A DNA stretch of 64,000 nt from Rhizobium sp. GN54 (GTDB taxonomy: Bacteria; Pseudomonadota; Alphaproteobacteria; Rhizobiales; Rhizobiaceae): assembly GCF_021026345.1 (NCBI RefSeq), contig NZ_JAJNCZ010000003.1, forward strand, positions 62,001-126,000, written 5' to 3'. Shown here one piece after another: positions 18,397-27,591 of this stretch. A model generated the notes under the pieces. The model was not told where the DNA came from, searched no databases, and saw only the letters and a list, made by a program, of their open reading frames with translations. Position numbers and translations under genes: made by a program. The stretch's first letter is position 1. Every line of letters starts with the position of its first letter.

Positions 18397-19167
18397 TCAG
18401 CCGCCGAAACGGGTCGCCGATACCGTGACCGGGCCGAGCTTGGTCGGGATCCGGGCATAGACGGGGGCATATACCGCGACCGCGTCGGCCTTGGCAAACC
18501 AGATTTCCATCGTCGTCAGCTGGCGCAGGTATTCGACGTCGCGACGGCCCTTGCGATAGCCCGAGCGCGGCACGAAGCGCACGCCGCAGACTTTGACCTC
18601 GCCCTCGAAGCCGCGCGTCGAGAACGGCCGCGATCCCTTGTCGACCAGCTTGATGTCCATGCGCGACTCGCCGTCGAAGATCGGCAGCGTCTTGGAGCAG
18701 ACATTGCCGCCGTCGGGGATGATCAGGCCGGAGATCGGATCGACGACCGCGCGCATGTCCCGCTCCCGGACGGGCACCCAGTTCTCCGGCGAGCGCCGCC
18801 GCTCGGGGCGGATCGAGGCACTGGAGACGTTGCCGTTGCGGAACGTCACGTCGATCGCCCGGGCGCGCTTGCCGCTGCGGTAGGACATGGAATATTTCGA
18901 GGCCCGCAGCCGGCCATCCGAGAGGACCCCGGTGACCGATGTCGTGCCGTGCGTATTGGCCAGGATGTCGGCGAGGCCGGCGGAGTCCATCCGTCCCGAA
19001 ATGCTGTAGCGGCGTCCGTCGAACGCCGAGCGGAAGCTTGCGGTCGCCACGGGGAAGCCGGCAAGCCTGATGCTATAGTCGGTGACGTGACTGACTTCCT
19101 GCGCGGGGGCCGCGCCCGCGGCCAGCACCGGCAACACCACCGCTGCGACCCATGTCCTCCAGCCCAT
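18397..19167 (-). CDS. Secreted DUF3108 protein
   Basis: A 256-residue exported protein of unknown function. A signal peptide is visible (hydrophobic 6-20, cleavage near AAPAQ-EVS). The mature part is predicted beta-rich and matches the DUF3108 pattern: YSIRLAGFPVATASFRS, GRRYSISGRMDSAGLADI, then VDPISGLIIP. Two cysteines (NVCSKTL and VKVCGVRF) could pair. In this position, divergent from rpmB, the gene is common in rhizobia as far as I recall. It heads a two-gene unit with the DMT transporter. Confidence 0.85.
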   Translation of the reverse strand: MGWRTWVAAVVLPVLAAGAAPAQEVSHVTDYSIRLAGFPVATASFRSAFDGRRYSISGRMDSAGLADILANTHGTTSVTGVLSDGRLRASKYSMSYRSGKRARAIDVTFRNGNVSSASIRPERRRSPENWVPVRERDMRAVVDPISGLIIPDGGNVCSKTLPIFDGESRMDIKLVDKGSRPFSTRGFEGEVKVCGVRFVPRSGYRKGRRDVEYLRQLTTMEIWFAKADAVAVYAPVYARIPTKLGPVTVSATRFGG

Positions 19168-19327
19168 CTTCCAAACGCTCCTTCGTCCGATCGACTATAG
19201 ATCCCATTGCGGCAATTCTGCGCCGCCGTCGCTTCGCGGCACCTGGGAAACGAGAGGATCCGGTCCGGCTATTGGTGTCAAACCACGGCGGTTTGCAACT
19301 GTTTTCCGGCAAAGGGCCAAGGTTTGG

Positions 19328-19356
19328 CTTGACGCCACCAGCGCGGATGACTATAG
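19328..19356 (+). promoter_or_regulatory. Sigma-70-type promoter of rpmB
   Basis: CTTGAC (19328-19333), exactly 17 bases, CTATAG (19351-19356). This is one base from the rhizobial housekeeping consensus CTTGAC-N17-CTATAT. Transcription would begin near 19363, giving a leader of about 85 bases to rpmB. Confidence 0.8.
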
Positions 19357-19448
19357 AACCGCAACTTTTCCAATAAGGCCAGACGGACTGCGGCCGGACA
19401 CGGCGCCGGAATCGTATTGTCCGAAACCAAAGAAGAATAGGTGCATCC

Positions 19449-19733
19449 ATGTCCCGTAGTTGCGAATTGACCGGCAAGGGCGTCCAGTCTGGAAACAATG
19501 TCAGCCACGCCAACAACAAGACCAAGCGCAAGTTCCTGCCGAACCTGTGCAACGTCACGCTGATCTCCGATAGCCTCGGCCAGCGCTTCCGCCTGCGCGT
19601 TTCCGCAGCGGCGCTCCGCTCGGTCGAGCACCGCGGCGGCCTCGACGCCTTCCTGATGAAGGCCGAAGAGAACGAGCTGTCCATGCGCGCGCGCCTGCTG
19701 CGTCGCCAGATCGCCAAGAAGCTCGCCGCCTGA
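19449..19733 (+). CDS. rpmB: 50S ribosomal protein L28
   Basis: A 94-residue basic ribosomal protein. The start [20 protein letters not shown] and the [11 protein letters not shown] segment are the L28 signature. Length is typical of alphaproteobacterial L28 of the zinc-ribbon-free type: only the Cys in RSCELTG and one in NLCNV are present, so no CxxC pairs. It is monocistronic: strong promoter upstream, GC hairpin downstream. Confidence 0.97.
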   Translation: MSRSCELTGKGVQSGNNVSHANNKTKRKFLPNLCNVTLISDSLGQRFRLRVSAAALRSVEHRGGLDAFLMKAEENELSMRARLLRRQIAKKLAA

Positions 19734-19765
19734 TTATCGGGCGCGTCTTTTCAAGACACGCATGC

Positions 19766-19800
19766 GAGGCCTGACCGATGATACGGGCAGGCCTCTCTGC
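19766..19800 (+). terminator. Hairpin after rpmB
   Basis: GAGGCCTG (19766-19773) and CAGGCCTC (19788-19795) form a perfect 8-base stem with a 14-base loop, followed by a weak T-rich tail (TCTGCTTTG). It lies 33 bases after the rpmB stop and is the likely terminator, though the tail is poor. Confidence 0.55.
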
Positions 19801-19826
19801 TTTGCAGACATCGCTATGAACGCCAA

Positions 19827-19856
19827 CTGGTGGCATCACCCAGGATAAAAAAATGC
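19827..19856 (+). ncRNA. Candidate preQ1-I-type riboswitch over the yhhQ start codon
   Basis: A compact H-type pseudoknot can be drawn. Stem P1 is CTGG (19827-19830) with CCAG (19840-19843). The 9-base loop contains GCAT (19833-19836), which pairs with ATGC (19853-19856), that is, the start codon plus one base. Between P1 and this second stem lies GATAAAAAA, nearly identical to the A-rich linker of the Bacillus subtilis preQ1-I aptamer. The only ribosome site, AGGA (19842-19845), is partly in P1. The downstream gene is a queuosine-precursor transporter, the expected target. Folding would block translation. Not verified with a covariance model. Confidence 0.6.
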
Positions 19857-20494
19857 AGGCGAACCGCATTACCCTCACCTATGTCCTCCTGATGACGCTC
19901 GTCGTCGTCGCTTCCAATATCCTGGTGCAGTATCCGCTGCCCGGAACGCTGTTCGGCGTCAGCCTCGGCGATATTCTGACCTTCGGCGCCTTCAGCTATC
20001 CCGTCGCCTTCCTCGTCACCGACCTGACCAACCGCCAGTTCGGACCGAAGGTCGCGCGCAAGGTGGTGATCGCCGGCTTCGCCGTTGCTGTGCTCTTCTC
20101 CTTCGCCGTCGCCTCGCCGCGGATCGCGATCGCCTCCGGCTCAGCCTTCCTGCTCGGCCAGTTGCTCGACATCTCGGTCTTCAACGGGCTGCGCCGCCAG
20201 AGCTGGTGGCGCGCACCGCTGCTCGGCTCGCTGATCGGTTCGGCGCTGGATACGATCATCTTCTTCTCGATCGCGTTTTCGCCCGTCTTCTCCGTCTTCG
20301 GCCCGAACGAGCCATTCGCCATCGAGAGCGCGCCCGTCCTCGGTCTCCTGGCCGTCGAGACCCAGCGCTGGATATCCTGGGCCATCACCGATTTCGGCGT
20401 GAAGATGCTGATGGGCCTGGTGATGCTGCTTCCCTACGGCGCACTGATGAGCACGCTCAAGCCGATGCCGGGCATCGACAAGGCTGCCGCCTGA
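19853..20494 (+). CDS. yhhQ: Queuosine precursor transporter (YhhQ/VUT family)
   Basis: Inner-membrane importer of preQ0/preQ1-type precursors for tRNA queuosine (activity known for E. coli YhhQ). The 213-residue protein has about six hydrophobic helices and the family motifs FLVTDLTNRQFGPKVARKVV, FLLGQLLDISVFNGLR and GSALDTIIFFSIAF. Its ATG lies at the 3' stem of the candidate preQ1 riboswitch, so uptake would be shut off when the precursor is plentiful. It stands alone between rpmB and the oppositely oriented phytase-like gene. Confidence 0.9.
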   Translation: MQANRITLTYVLLMTLVVVASNILVQYPLPGTLFGVSLGDILTFGAFSYPVAFLVTDLTNRQFGPKVARKVVIAGFAVAVLFSFAVASPRIAIASGSAFLLGQLLDISVFNGLRRQSWWRAPLLGSLIGSALDTIIFFSIAFSPVFSVFGPNEPFAIESAPVLGLLAVETQRWISWAITDFGVKMLMGLVMLLPYGALMSTLKPMPGIDKAAA

Positions 20495-20541
20495 AATCGC
20501 GGCTGCTGCCTGCGGGAGACCACAGGCGGCCCTTCTCTTTC

Positions 20542-21543
20542 TCAGAGGCCGCCGGTCAGGCGGAATTCCAGCATCAGGTTGCGCTGCAGGATCGAGTGAT
20601 TGTCGTCGGAGACGACGATGATGCGGATGTCCCCGTCCGGTAGCTGCAGGATATCCAGGCCTTCCATGTTGTCGATCTGGTGGCTCATGTCGGCATCGAT
20701 CAGGACCTCGCCGTCGACGACGGCGCCCGGACGAATGTCCGCGGCCTTGATGCGACGGATGCGCATGCCAACCCCGTCCGACAGCCGGAACCGGCGCTCG
20801 AGCAGCAGCAGGTCGCCGTTCGGCAGGAAGCTGCCGTCGGTCGCATCGTAGGGATCGTTGCGCACGACCGAAAATGTCCCCTTCAGCGGCCCGTCGAGGA
20901 TCGCCGCCATCATATGGCCCTGCGCATCGAGGCTGCGCTCGGCGACGATGACCGGCGCGCCCGCAAGCGGTCCGTCCTCCGGCGCCACCGCGATCGTCTC
21001 GAAGCCGCGATTGATGCGGATCTCACCGCGTGGATAGGGGATGGCGTAGCTCCCCTTCGGCCCTGATGTCTCGAATCCGGGGTCGGGATAGACGTCGACG
21101 CGATGGTTCTGCTCGTAGGAGACGATCGCCGCCCCCGGCATCAGCGCCAGCCCCTCGGCATCCATGAGATACTTGATGTTCTCGTTCTCGCCGCTGGCGT
21201 TCAGCATCGGACTGATCTTCACGTCCGCAAGCCCGGAGAGCGCCCCCTCCCCGTCCCGCTCGATGGCACCCGTCATCCAGTGGCCGGTGTCGAGCACGGC
21301 GACGAAATGCTTGTGGTCGGGGCGGAACCGGATCGAGGACACGGCGCCGACGAGCGCGTTCGGCGAGGAATACAGGATCCCGCCGACGAACTCGAGCTTG
21401 CCGAAGGCGCGCGCGGTGGACCCGACGCCGAAATGCGAGATCGCCCGGCTGTCGATCTCCAGCGCCACGTCGGTCGCCGAACCGGGCGCGGCGGCGACGG
21501 TCACGGCAAGCGCTGCGGCAAAGAGGACGGACAGTCGCGTCAT
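20542..21543 (-). CDS. Secreted esterase-like/phytase-like protein (PF13449 type)
   Basis: A 333-residue exported beta-propeller-like protein. The signal peptide is residues 1-23 (cleavage near GSAT). The pattern GVGSTARAFGKLEFVGGILY, FVAVLDTGHWMTG, DAEGLALMPG, RGFETIAVAPEDG and DMSHQIDNMEGLDILQLPDG with VVSDDNHS matches the phytase-like esterase family; the DNMEG and SDDN motifs are its usual acidic clusters. Real phytase activity is not shown for most members. It follows cobT on the same strand after a 51-base gap. Confidence 0.85.
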   Translation of the reverse strand: MTRLSVLFAAALAVTVAAAPGSATDVALEIDSRAISHFGVGSTARAFGKLEFVGGILYSSPNALVGAVSSIRFRPDHKHFVAVLDTGHWMTGAIERDGEGALSGLADVKISPMLNASGENENIKYLMDAEGLALMPGAAIVSYEQNHRVDVYPDPGFETSGPKGSYAIPYPRGEIRINRGFETIAVAPEDGPLAGAPVIVAERSLDAQGHMMAAILDGPLKGTFSVVRNDPYDATDGSFLPNGDLLLLERRFRLSDGVGMRIRRIKAADIRPGAVVDGEVLIDADMSHQIDNMEGLDILQLPDGDIRIIVVSDDNHSILQRNLMLEFRLTGGL

Positions 21544-21594
21544 CAGTTCTCCTTGCCCGGGATCGTCCGTGGCGCGGCCTGTTTCGGTTGTGCC

Positions 21595-23496
21595 TCAGCC
21601 GGCGCGACGAAGGGGACCCGGCCGCCTGCGGCTCGTCGTCTCGTCAGCAAACAGCGACGCGAGCTGCTCGGTCATGGCGCCTGCGAGTTCGTCGGCATCG
21701 ACGATCGTCACCGCCCGGCGATAGTAGCGGGTGACGTCGTGGCCGATGCCGATCGCCAGCAGTTCGACGGGCGAGCGCGTCTCGATCTGCTCGATGACCG
21801 CGCGCAGATGCCGCTCCAGATAGTTGCCGGGATTGACCGACAGCGTGGAATCGTCGACCGGGGCGCCGTCGGAGATCATCATCAGGATACGGCGTTGCTC
21901 GGGTCGGCCGAGCAGCCGGTTGTGCGCCCAGATTAGCGCCTCGCCGTCGATGTTCTCCTTCAGCAGCCCCTCGCGCATCATCAGGCCGAGGTTGCGCCGG
22001 GCCCGGCGCCAGGGCGCATCGGCCGACTTGTAGATGATGTGGCGCAGGTCGTTGAGGCGACCGGGCGACTGCGGCTTGCCGCCGGCGAGCCACTTCTCTC
22101 GCGCCTGCCCGCCCTTCCAGGCCTTGGTGGTGAAGCCGAGGATCTCGACCTTGACGCCGCAGCGCTCGAGTGTGCGCGCCAGGATATCGGCGCAGGTCGC
22201 AGCCACCGTGATCGGCCGCCCGCGCATCGAGCCGGAATTGTCGATCAGGAGCGTCACGACCGTGTCGCGGAAATTCGTGTCCTTCTCCCGCTTGAAGGAG
22301 AGCGGCTGCATCGGATCGATGATGATGCGCTGCAGGCGGGCGGAGTCGAGGTAGCCTTCCTCCAGGTCGAATTCCCAGGAGCGATTCTGCTGGGCCATCA
22401 GCCGGCGCTGCAGGCGGTTGGCGAGGCGGCCGACGGCGCCCTGCAGATGCGAGAGCTGCTTGTCGAGGAAGGCGCGGAGACGGTCAAGCTCAGCCTCGTC
22501 GCAAAGCTCCTCGGCAGCGATCGTCTCGTCGAACTCCTCGGTGAAGACCGAATAGTCGACCTTTTCGTTGAAGTCCCCGAAGATGCTGGGACGGCGGACC
22601 TCGCCGGGCGTCTCGCTGTCCTCGTTGTCCTCATCGGCGAGTTCGTCGTCGGAAATCTCCGCGCCGTCCATCTCGCCGTCTTCCATCTGCTCCTGCGCCG
22701 TCTCGTTCTCGTCGGCGGGAGCGGCCTCGTCGCCGGCTTCTTCCTGGCTCTCGTTCTCGTCTTCCTCGTTGCTGCGCGGCTGGTCCTCGTCGGTCTCGCT
22801 CTCCTGGTCGTCCGGCTCGCTCTCCTCCTCGCCGATGTCCTCGGCGACATTCATGGACGCAAGCATGTGGCGGACGATCTTGGCAAAGGCCTGCTGGTCG
22901 TTGATGGCGCCGGCGAGATCGGGAAAGTCGGAGCCTGCCTTGTCCTCGATGAAGGAGCGCCAGAGGTCCAGCACCTTGCCGGCGCTCTCCGGTGGCTTCT
23001 GCCCGGTCAGCTTCTCGCGCACGAGCAGCGCCACCGCCTCTTCCAGCGGTGCGTCCGCCTGGCGGGTGATCGCGCCGAAATTGGCGCGGGCAAATTTCTC
23101 CGACAGCATGGAATTGATGTTGCCGGCCATGCCGCTCATGCGGTTGGAGCCGATCGCTTCGACGCGCGCCTGCTCGACCGCGTCGAAGACTGCGCGGGCG
23201 TCGGCACCCTGCGGCGACATGGTGGCGTGGATGCGGGCATCATGGCAGGCCTTGCGCAATGCCATGGAATCGCCGAGCCCGCGGGTGACGGCAAGCTCCG
23301 CCTGCGTCGGACGCTTGGAGAGCTCCGGCAGGCGCATGCGCTCGCCGGTCAGCCCGGGGCGCTCGTTGGCGAACACCACCTCGATCTCGGCATCGCCCGC
23401 GACCGAGCGGATGCAGCCGGTCAGCGCCCGCCGGAACGGCTCGACGTCGACCGGGGCGCCGGGTCTCGGCCTCGAATTGTCACCGCGAGCAGCCAT
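21595..23496 (-). CDS. cobT: Cobaltochelatase subunit CobT
   Basis: Component of the aerobic CobN-CobS-CobT complex that inserts cobalt into hydrogenobyrinic acid a,c-diamide in vitamin B12 synthesis. The 633 residues show an N-terminal CobT domain (about 1-200), a long acidic linker (about 215-310, runs of Glu/Asp), and a C-terminal von Willebrand A domain with the metal-ion-dependent adhesion motif DNSGSM near residue 415 and a [14 protein letters not shown] segment. It is downstream of cobS with a 17-base gap. The catalytic subunit cobN is not in the window. Confidence 0.95.
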   Translation of the reverse strand: MAARGDNSRPRPGAPVDVEPFRRALTGCIRSVAGDAEIEVVFANERPGLTGERMRLPELSKRPTQAELAVTRGLGDSMALRKACHDARIHATMSPQGADARAVFDAVEQARVEAIGSNRMSGMAGNINSMLSEKFARANFGAITRQADAPLEEAVALLVREKLTGQKPPESAGKVLDLWRSFIEDKAGSDFPDLAGAINDQQAFAKIVRHMLASMNVAEDIGEEESEPDDQESETDEDQPRSNEEDENESQEEAGDEAAPADENETAQEQMEDGEMDGAEISDDELADEDNEDSETPGEVRRPSIFGDFNEKVDYSVFTEEFDETIAAEELCDEAELDRLRAFLDKQLSHLQGAVGRLANRLQRRLMAQQNRSWEFDLEEGYLDSARLQRIIIDPMQPLSFKREKDTNFRDTVVTLLIDNSGSMRGRPITVAATCADILARTLERCGVKVEILGFTTKAWKGGQAREKWLAGGKPQSPGRLNDLRHIIYKSADAPWRRARRNLGLMMREGLLKENIDGEALIWAHNRLLGRPEQRRILMMISDGAPVDDSTLSVNPGNYLERHLRAVIEQIETRSPVELLAIGIGHDVTRYYRRAVTIVDADELAGAMTEQLASLFADETTSRRRPGPLRRAG

Positions 23497-23513
23497 CTTT
23501 CACCCGCCGGCCG

Positions 23514-24512
23514 TCAGGCCGTGGCCTCCAGCACGATGTTGGCGGCGCTCTCCTTCAGTTCGACCCCGAAGGCGCGTTGGTAGTGCTCGGCTACCAGTGC
23601 CCGCTCCAGCTCGTCGCACTTGTTGAGGAAGGTGACACGGAAGGCGAAGGCGAGGTCGCCGAAGATCTCGGCGTTCTCGCCCCAGGTGATGACCGTGCGC
23701 GGGCTCATCACGGTCGAGAGGTCGCCGTTGATGAAGGCGGCGCGCGTCAGGTCGGCGACGCGGACCATGCGCGAGATCGTCTCGCGCCCGTCCTTCCTGG
23801 CGGCCAGGGTCTTCACCTTCGCGGCAACGATATCGACCTCGTTGTCGTGCGGCAGGTAGTTCAGCGTGGTCACGATCGACCAGCGGTCCATCTGTGCCTG
23901 GTTGATCTGCTGCGTGCCGTGGTAGAGACCGGTCGTATCACCGAGGCCCACCGTATTGGCGGTGGCAAACAGGCGGAAGGCGGGATGCGGGCGGATGACG
24001 CGGCTCTGGTCGAGCAGCGTCAGGCGGCCGGAGGATTCCAGCACGCGCTGGATGACGAACATCACGTCCGGGCGGCCCGCGTCATACTCGTCGAAGACGA
24101 GGGCGACGTTGTGCTGGTAGGCCCAGGGCAGGATGCCGTCCTTGAATTCGGTGACCTGCATGCCGTCCTTGACCACGATCGCGTCCTTGCCGACGAGATC
24201 GATGCGGCTGACGTGGCTGTCGAGGTTGACGCGCACGCACGGCCAGTTGAGGCGGGCTGCGACCTGCTCGATATGGGTCGACTTGCCGGTGCCGTGGTAA
24301 CCGGAGACCATGACGCGGCGGTTGTGGGCGAAGCCGGCGAGGATGGCGAGCGTCGTCTGGCGGTCGAACAGGTAGTCCGGATCGAGGTCGGGCACATAGG
24401 CATCCGCCTTGGAATAGGCCGGGACGCGGATATCCGTGTCGATGCCGAAGACCTCCCGTACCGATACCGTGGTATCCGGGAGGTTGGAAATGTCGATATC
24501 CATCTTGCTCAT
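23514..24512 (-). CDS. cobS: Cobaltochelatase AAA+ subunit CobS
   Basis: AAA+ ATPase that forms a ring with CobT and drives cobalt insertion by CobN. The 332-residue protein carries Walker A ([14 protein letters not shown], about 68), Walker B ([15 protein letters not shown]), the sensor-1 Asn in [19 protein letters not shown] and the arginine in [12 protein letters not shown] lies 7 bases before the ATG. The order cobS-cobT with a J-domain gene upstream is as I recall it in Sinorhizobium. Confidence 0.96.
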   Translation of the reverse strand: MSKMDIDISNLPDTTVSVREVFGIDTDIRVPAYSKADAYVPDLDPDYLFDRQTTLAILAGFAHNRRVMVSGYHGTGKSTHIEQVAARLNWPCVRVNLDSHVSRIDLVGKDAIVVKDGMQVTEFKDGILPWAYQHNVALVFDEYDAGRPDVMFVIQRVLESSGRLTLLDQSRVIRPHPAFRLFATANTVGLGDTTGLYHGTQQINQAQMDRWSIVTTLNYLPHDNEVDIVAAKVKTLAARKDGRETISRMVRVADLTRAAFINGDLSTVMSPRTVITWGENAEIFGDLAFAFRVTFLNKCDELERALVAEHYQRAFGVELKESAANIVLEATA

Positions 24513-24571
24513 ACTGTCTCCGCAGCAGACGCCCTCGCATCCGCCCTATGTCCTGTTGCAGCCGAACTGCT

Positions 24572-25195
24572 CTAGCAGAAGCCGGCCTGCTTTAACAATT
24601 GATATGCTTGGATGACGGCCCGAAAACGCTCTTCCGATCCCCTGTCTCCGCCATTTGCGTCGGGGTGGTGCTTCTTGACAAGGGTCTTGTAGGCCGCCTT
24701 GATGTCGTCTGCCGTGGCGCTCACCTGCAACCCCAGCGTGTCGAAGGCCTTGCCCTCCAGCGTCTTCAGCTTGCGCACCCGCGGCTGCATGCGCGGGCCG
24801 CCCGCCCGCCCCTCGGCGACGAAGCCGAAAGGATCGCGGATGCGATGGTGGGCCCCGGCTGTGCCCGAGCGCACGTTGCCGTGCACCGGCCCGCTCTTGC
24901 CGGTCTTGTTCACGCCCATCGTCCAGGTCGGGCGATGCCCGGTGATCGCTTCCTTCTGGTAGCGCGCGATCTCTGTGTCCGACAGGCCGGAGAAGTAGTT
25001 GTAGCCCTTGTTGTACTCCTTCACGTGCTCGAAGCAGAAGAGGAAGAACTGGCCTTCGGCATTGCGCCCGACCGGCGCGCGGTGCACGCCCGCCTGCTCG
25101 CAGCCGTCCCATTGGCAGGTCGGCGCGACGGGTTCCGGACGCTCCACGCGCCGGCGCGTCCGTATCCGGTCGAAGTATTTTGAATCGAGTTTCAT
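24572..25195 (-). CDS. C-terminal J-domain protein
   Basis: A 207-residue DnaJ-related co-chaperone. The J domain is at the C-terminus (about 140-205): AFDTLGLQVSATADDIKAAYKTLVKKHHPDANGG has the HPD tripeptide needed to stimulate DnaK (region cited, key residues His-Pro-Asp). The N-terminal part contains CQWDGCEQAG and FLFCFEHVKEYNKGYNYFSGL, a Cys/His arrangement that could bind a metal. No G/F or DnaJ zinc centre is present. ATG 25195 is chosen over 25231 because it opens the conserved KLDSKYFDRIR start. Located between cobS and the divergent bolA. Confidence 0.88.
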   Translation of the reverse strand: MKLDSKYFDRIRTRRRVERPEPVAPTCQWDGCEQAGVHRAPVGRNAEGQFFLFCFEHVKEYNKGYNYFSGLSDTEIARYQKEAITGHRPTWTMGVNKTGKSGPVHGNVRSGTAGAHHRIRDPFGFVAEGRAGGPRMQPRVRKLKTLEGKAFDTLGLQVSATADDIKAAYKTLVKKHHPDANGGDRGSEERFRAVIQAYQLLKQAGFC

Positions 25196-25315
25196 GGGTC
25201 CGATTATGGGGCTCGCGACGGAGCACAACAAGAATTGACAAAGCGGAATGTTGCTGGCTTTGTGGGATCATTTTGTGCGCGAGACCGCGCGTTTCCCAAT
25301 GTCCCAGGGCAGCAG

Positions 25316-25597
25316 ATGACGATCAAATCCCGGATGGAATATAGGTTGACCGAGGCGTTTTCGCCAGAGCGGCTCGAGGTGGTCAACGAAAGCCATCTCC
25401 ATGCCGGCCACCAGCCCGGATTCGACGGCGAGGGCGAGACGCACATGCGCATCCGCATCGTCTCGGCGCAATTTGCCGGCAAGACCCGCATCGCCCGCCA
25501 CCGGATGGTCAACGATCTCGTCAAAGAGGAATTCGACGCCGGCCTGCACGCGCTGGCGATCGAGGCCGCCGCCCCCGGCGAGCCCGTCCGCTGGTAG
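25316..25597 (+). CDS. bolA: BolA family protein
   Basis: A 93-residue BolA-like protein; relatives bind monothiol glutaredoxins through an Fe-S cluster and act in iron or stress control. The class II KH-like fold is recognisable: RLTEAFSPERLEVVNESHLHAGH, then ETHMRIRIVSAQFAGK, RIARHRMVNDLV and HALAIEAAAPGEP. His residues in HLHAGH and ARHRMV are the cluster-ligand candidates. The frame is open to 25235; ATG 25316 gives the standard N-terminus MTIKSRMEYRL. Its stop abuts the convergent CorC-like gene with no gap. Confidence 0.92.
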   Translation: MTIKSRMEYRLTEAFSPERLEVVNESHLHAGHQPGFDGEGETHMRIRIVSAQFAGKTRIARHRMVNDLVKEEFDAGLHALAIEAAAPGEPVRW

Positions 25598-26455
25598 TCA
25601 GCCGCCGCCCGCTGTCCCTTCGACCGGGCGGATGCGCAGCCGGGTGATCCGGTTCTTGACGCGTTTCATCACGATGAAGCGCTTGCCGTGGAAGGTGAAG
25701 GCCTGCCGCTCCTCGGGGATCAGCTTGGATTCGTGGATGACGAGGCCGGCGATCGTCGTCGCCTCCTCGTCCGGCAGCGACCAGTCGAGGGCGCGGTTGA
25801 GGTCGCGAATCGCCACGCCGCCATCGACGACGATCGAGCCGTCCGGCTCCTGCCGCACGCCCTGCAGCCCGAATTCCCGCTCGTTGGAGGCGTCACCGGC
25901 GATCTCCTCGAGGATGTCGCTGATCGTCACCAGCCCCTGCACCTCGCCATACTCGTCGACGACGATGGCGAAGTGCCGTCCACGCCGCAAGAAGGCGCTC
26001 AACTGCTCCTTGAGCCCGGTGGTGTCGGGAACGAACCAGGGCTTGGCCGCCACCTTGCCGATATCGATCGCGCCTGCCTCGGCACCCGCCTCGACGAGCG
26101 CGCGCAGCATCGCCGCCTGATGGATCACGCCGACGATGTTGTCGGTGGAGCCGCGCCAGAGCGGCATGCGCGAATAGGGACTGTCGAGAACGGCGCGCAC
26201 GATCGCCTCCGGCGCCTCGTCGGCATTGATGCCTCGCATGGCGGTGCGGTGCACCATGATGTCGGAGACTTCGAGTTCGTCGAGGTCGGACAAAGCGCCG
26301 CGCTCGCGATCGATCCCCCGGGATACCGCCTCGCGGCCGGCCGGCGGCGCAATCGCGCGGACCTCTCCGGCGCCGGGCGCAGGCACGGCTTCCCCGGAGG
26401 CCGCCAGGCCAAGACACCCGAATAGCCGCCGCAGGATACCGTGCCGTCGCGTCAT
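25598..26455 (-). CDS. CBS-pair/CorC_HlyC protein lacking a DUF21 membrane domain
   Basis: A 285-residue soluble TlyC/CorC-like protein, associated with magnesium or cobalt resistance in other bacteria. Order: a 55-residue N-terminus rich in Ala/Pro/Arg, the linker DELEVSDIMVHRTAM, two CBS domains (about 65-185, with SPYSRMPLWRGSTDNIVGVIH and RHFAIVVDEYGEVQGLVTISDILEEI as anchors, cited by position), and the CorC_HlyC domain (about 200-275). Most rhizobial homologues I know next to aroB start with a DUF21 membrane domain of about 200 residues; it is absent here. The ATGA overlap with aroB shows the start is real. Confidence 0.88.
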   Translation of the reverse strand: MTRRHGILRRLFGCLGLAASGEAVPAPGAGEVRAIAPPAGREAVSRGIDRERGALSDLDELEVSDIMVHRTAMRGINADEAPEAIVRAVLDSPYSRMPLWRGSTDNIVGVIHQAAMLRALVEAGAEAGAIDIGKVAAKPWFVPDTTGLKEQLSAFLRRGRHFAIVVDEYGEVQGLVTISDILEEIAGDASNEREFGLQGVRQEPDGSIVVDGGVAIRDLNRALDWSLPDEEATTIAGLVIHESKLIPEERQAFTFHGKRFIVMKRVKNRITRLRIRPVEGTAGGG

Positions 26456-27582
26456 CGCGGATACTTGTCCTTTAGGAAGGAGAGAACTTCCGACGCCGGC
26501 AAGTCGTCGGCGACGAACGACTGGCCGATCCCCCGCGTCAGGATGAAGGTCAGCTTGCCCGACTTCACCTTCTTGTCCTGGGCGATCGCATCCATCAGCC
26601 GCTCCGCCGGCGGCAGGTCGCCGGGGATCTGCGTCATCGACACCGGCAGGCCGACCTCGGACAGATGCGCCTCCACGCGGCGCGCGGCATCCGGGCTCGC
26701 AAGGTTCATCCGCGCCGAAAACTGGTGCGCCAGCACCATGCCGATCGAGACCCCCTCGCCGTGGACGAGGCGGCCGCTGTCATAGCCTGTCGCGGCCTCG
26801 AGCGCATGGCCGAAGGTGTGCCCGAGGTTGAGCAGCGCGCGCAGGCCGTTCTCACGCTCGTCGGCAGCCACCACGTCGGCCTTGGCCTGGCAGCTCGTGG
26901 CGATCGCCTCGATGCGGGCGGGACCGCCGGCGAAGATGTCGCGCCAGTTCGCTTCCAGCCAGGCGAAGAAGTCCGGCTTGTCGATCAGGCCGTACTTCGC
27001 CACCTCGGCATAGCCGGCGCGGAACTCGCGCGGTGAGAGCGTGTCGAGCACGTCGGTGTCGGCGAGCACCAGGTCCGGCTGGTGGAACACGCCGATCAGG
27101 TTCTTGCCGTGGTGCGAATTGATGCCGGTCTTGCCGCCGACCGAGGAATCGACCTGGGCCAGCAGCGAGGTCGGCACCTGGATGAAGCGCGAGCCGCGCC
27201 GCGCGATCCCGGCAGCAAAGCCGGTCAGGTCGCCGATGACGCCACCGCCGAGCGCGACCACGGCGTCGTTGCGCTCGATGCGGGCGCCGAGCACGCTGTC
27301 GCAGACGGCCATCAGGTGCTCGAAGCCCTTCGTCTTCTCGCCCGCCGGCAGGACCAGCGAGACCGCTTCGATCCCGCTTTCGGAGAGTGAGCGCATGAAG
27401 GGATCGAGATAGATCGGCCCGACATGCTCGTCGGTGACGACGGCGATGCGCCGCCCCTTCAGCCGGGCGGCGATCTCCGAGCCGGCCGCGGCGATGAGGC
27501 CGGGGCCGATCAGGATATCGTAGGAGCGATCTCCGAGTTCAACGCGAACGGTGCGTCGGGGCGAAGAAGAGGCGTCTGTCAT
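26452..27582 (-). CDS. aroB: 3-dehydroquinate synthase
   Basis: Second step of the shikimate pathway: DAHP to 3-dehydroquinate, NAD- and metal-dependent. The 376-residue protein has LPAGEKTKGFEHL, the NAD-binding VALGGGVIGDLTGFAAGI, the QVPTSLLAQVDSSVGGKTGIN block, and metal ligands in LNLGHTFGHALE and HGEGVSIGM. It lies 9 bases after aroK and overlaps the CorC-like gene by 4 bases, so the three form an operon on the minus strand. Confidence 0.96.
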   Translation of the reverse strand: MTDASSSPRRTVRVELGDRSYDILIGPGLIAAAGSEIAARLKGRRIAVVTDEHVGPIYLDPFMRSLSESGIEAVSLVLPAGEKTKGFEHLMAVCDSVLGARIERNDAVVALGGGVIGDLTGFAAGIARRGSRFIQVPTSLLAQVDSSVGGKTGINSHHGKNLIGVFHQPDLVLADTDVLDTLSPREFRAGYAEVAKYGLIDKPDFFAWLEANWRDIFAGGPARIEAIATSCQAKADVVAADERENGLRALLNLGHTFGHALEAATGYDSGRLVHGEGVSIGMVLAHQFSARMNLASPDAARRVEAHLSEVGLPVSMTQIPGDLPPAERLMDAIAQDKKVKSGKLTFILTRGIGQSFVADDLPASEVLSFLKDKYPR

Positions 27583-27591
27583 GGCATCACT

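Noticed and set aside
22039-23583. 514-codon plus-strand frame over cobT, with a leucine/valine-rich part that looks membrane-like
   Set aside because: The hydrophobic stretch is only the reverse complement of the Glu/Asp-rich CobT linker.
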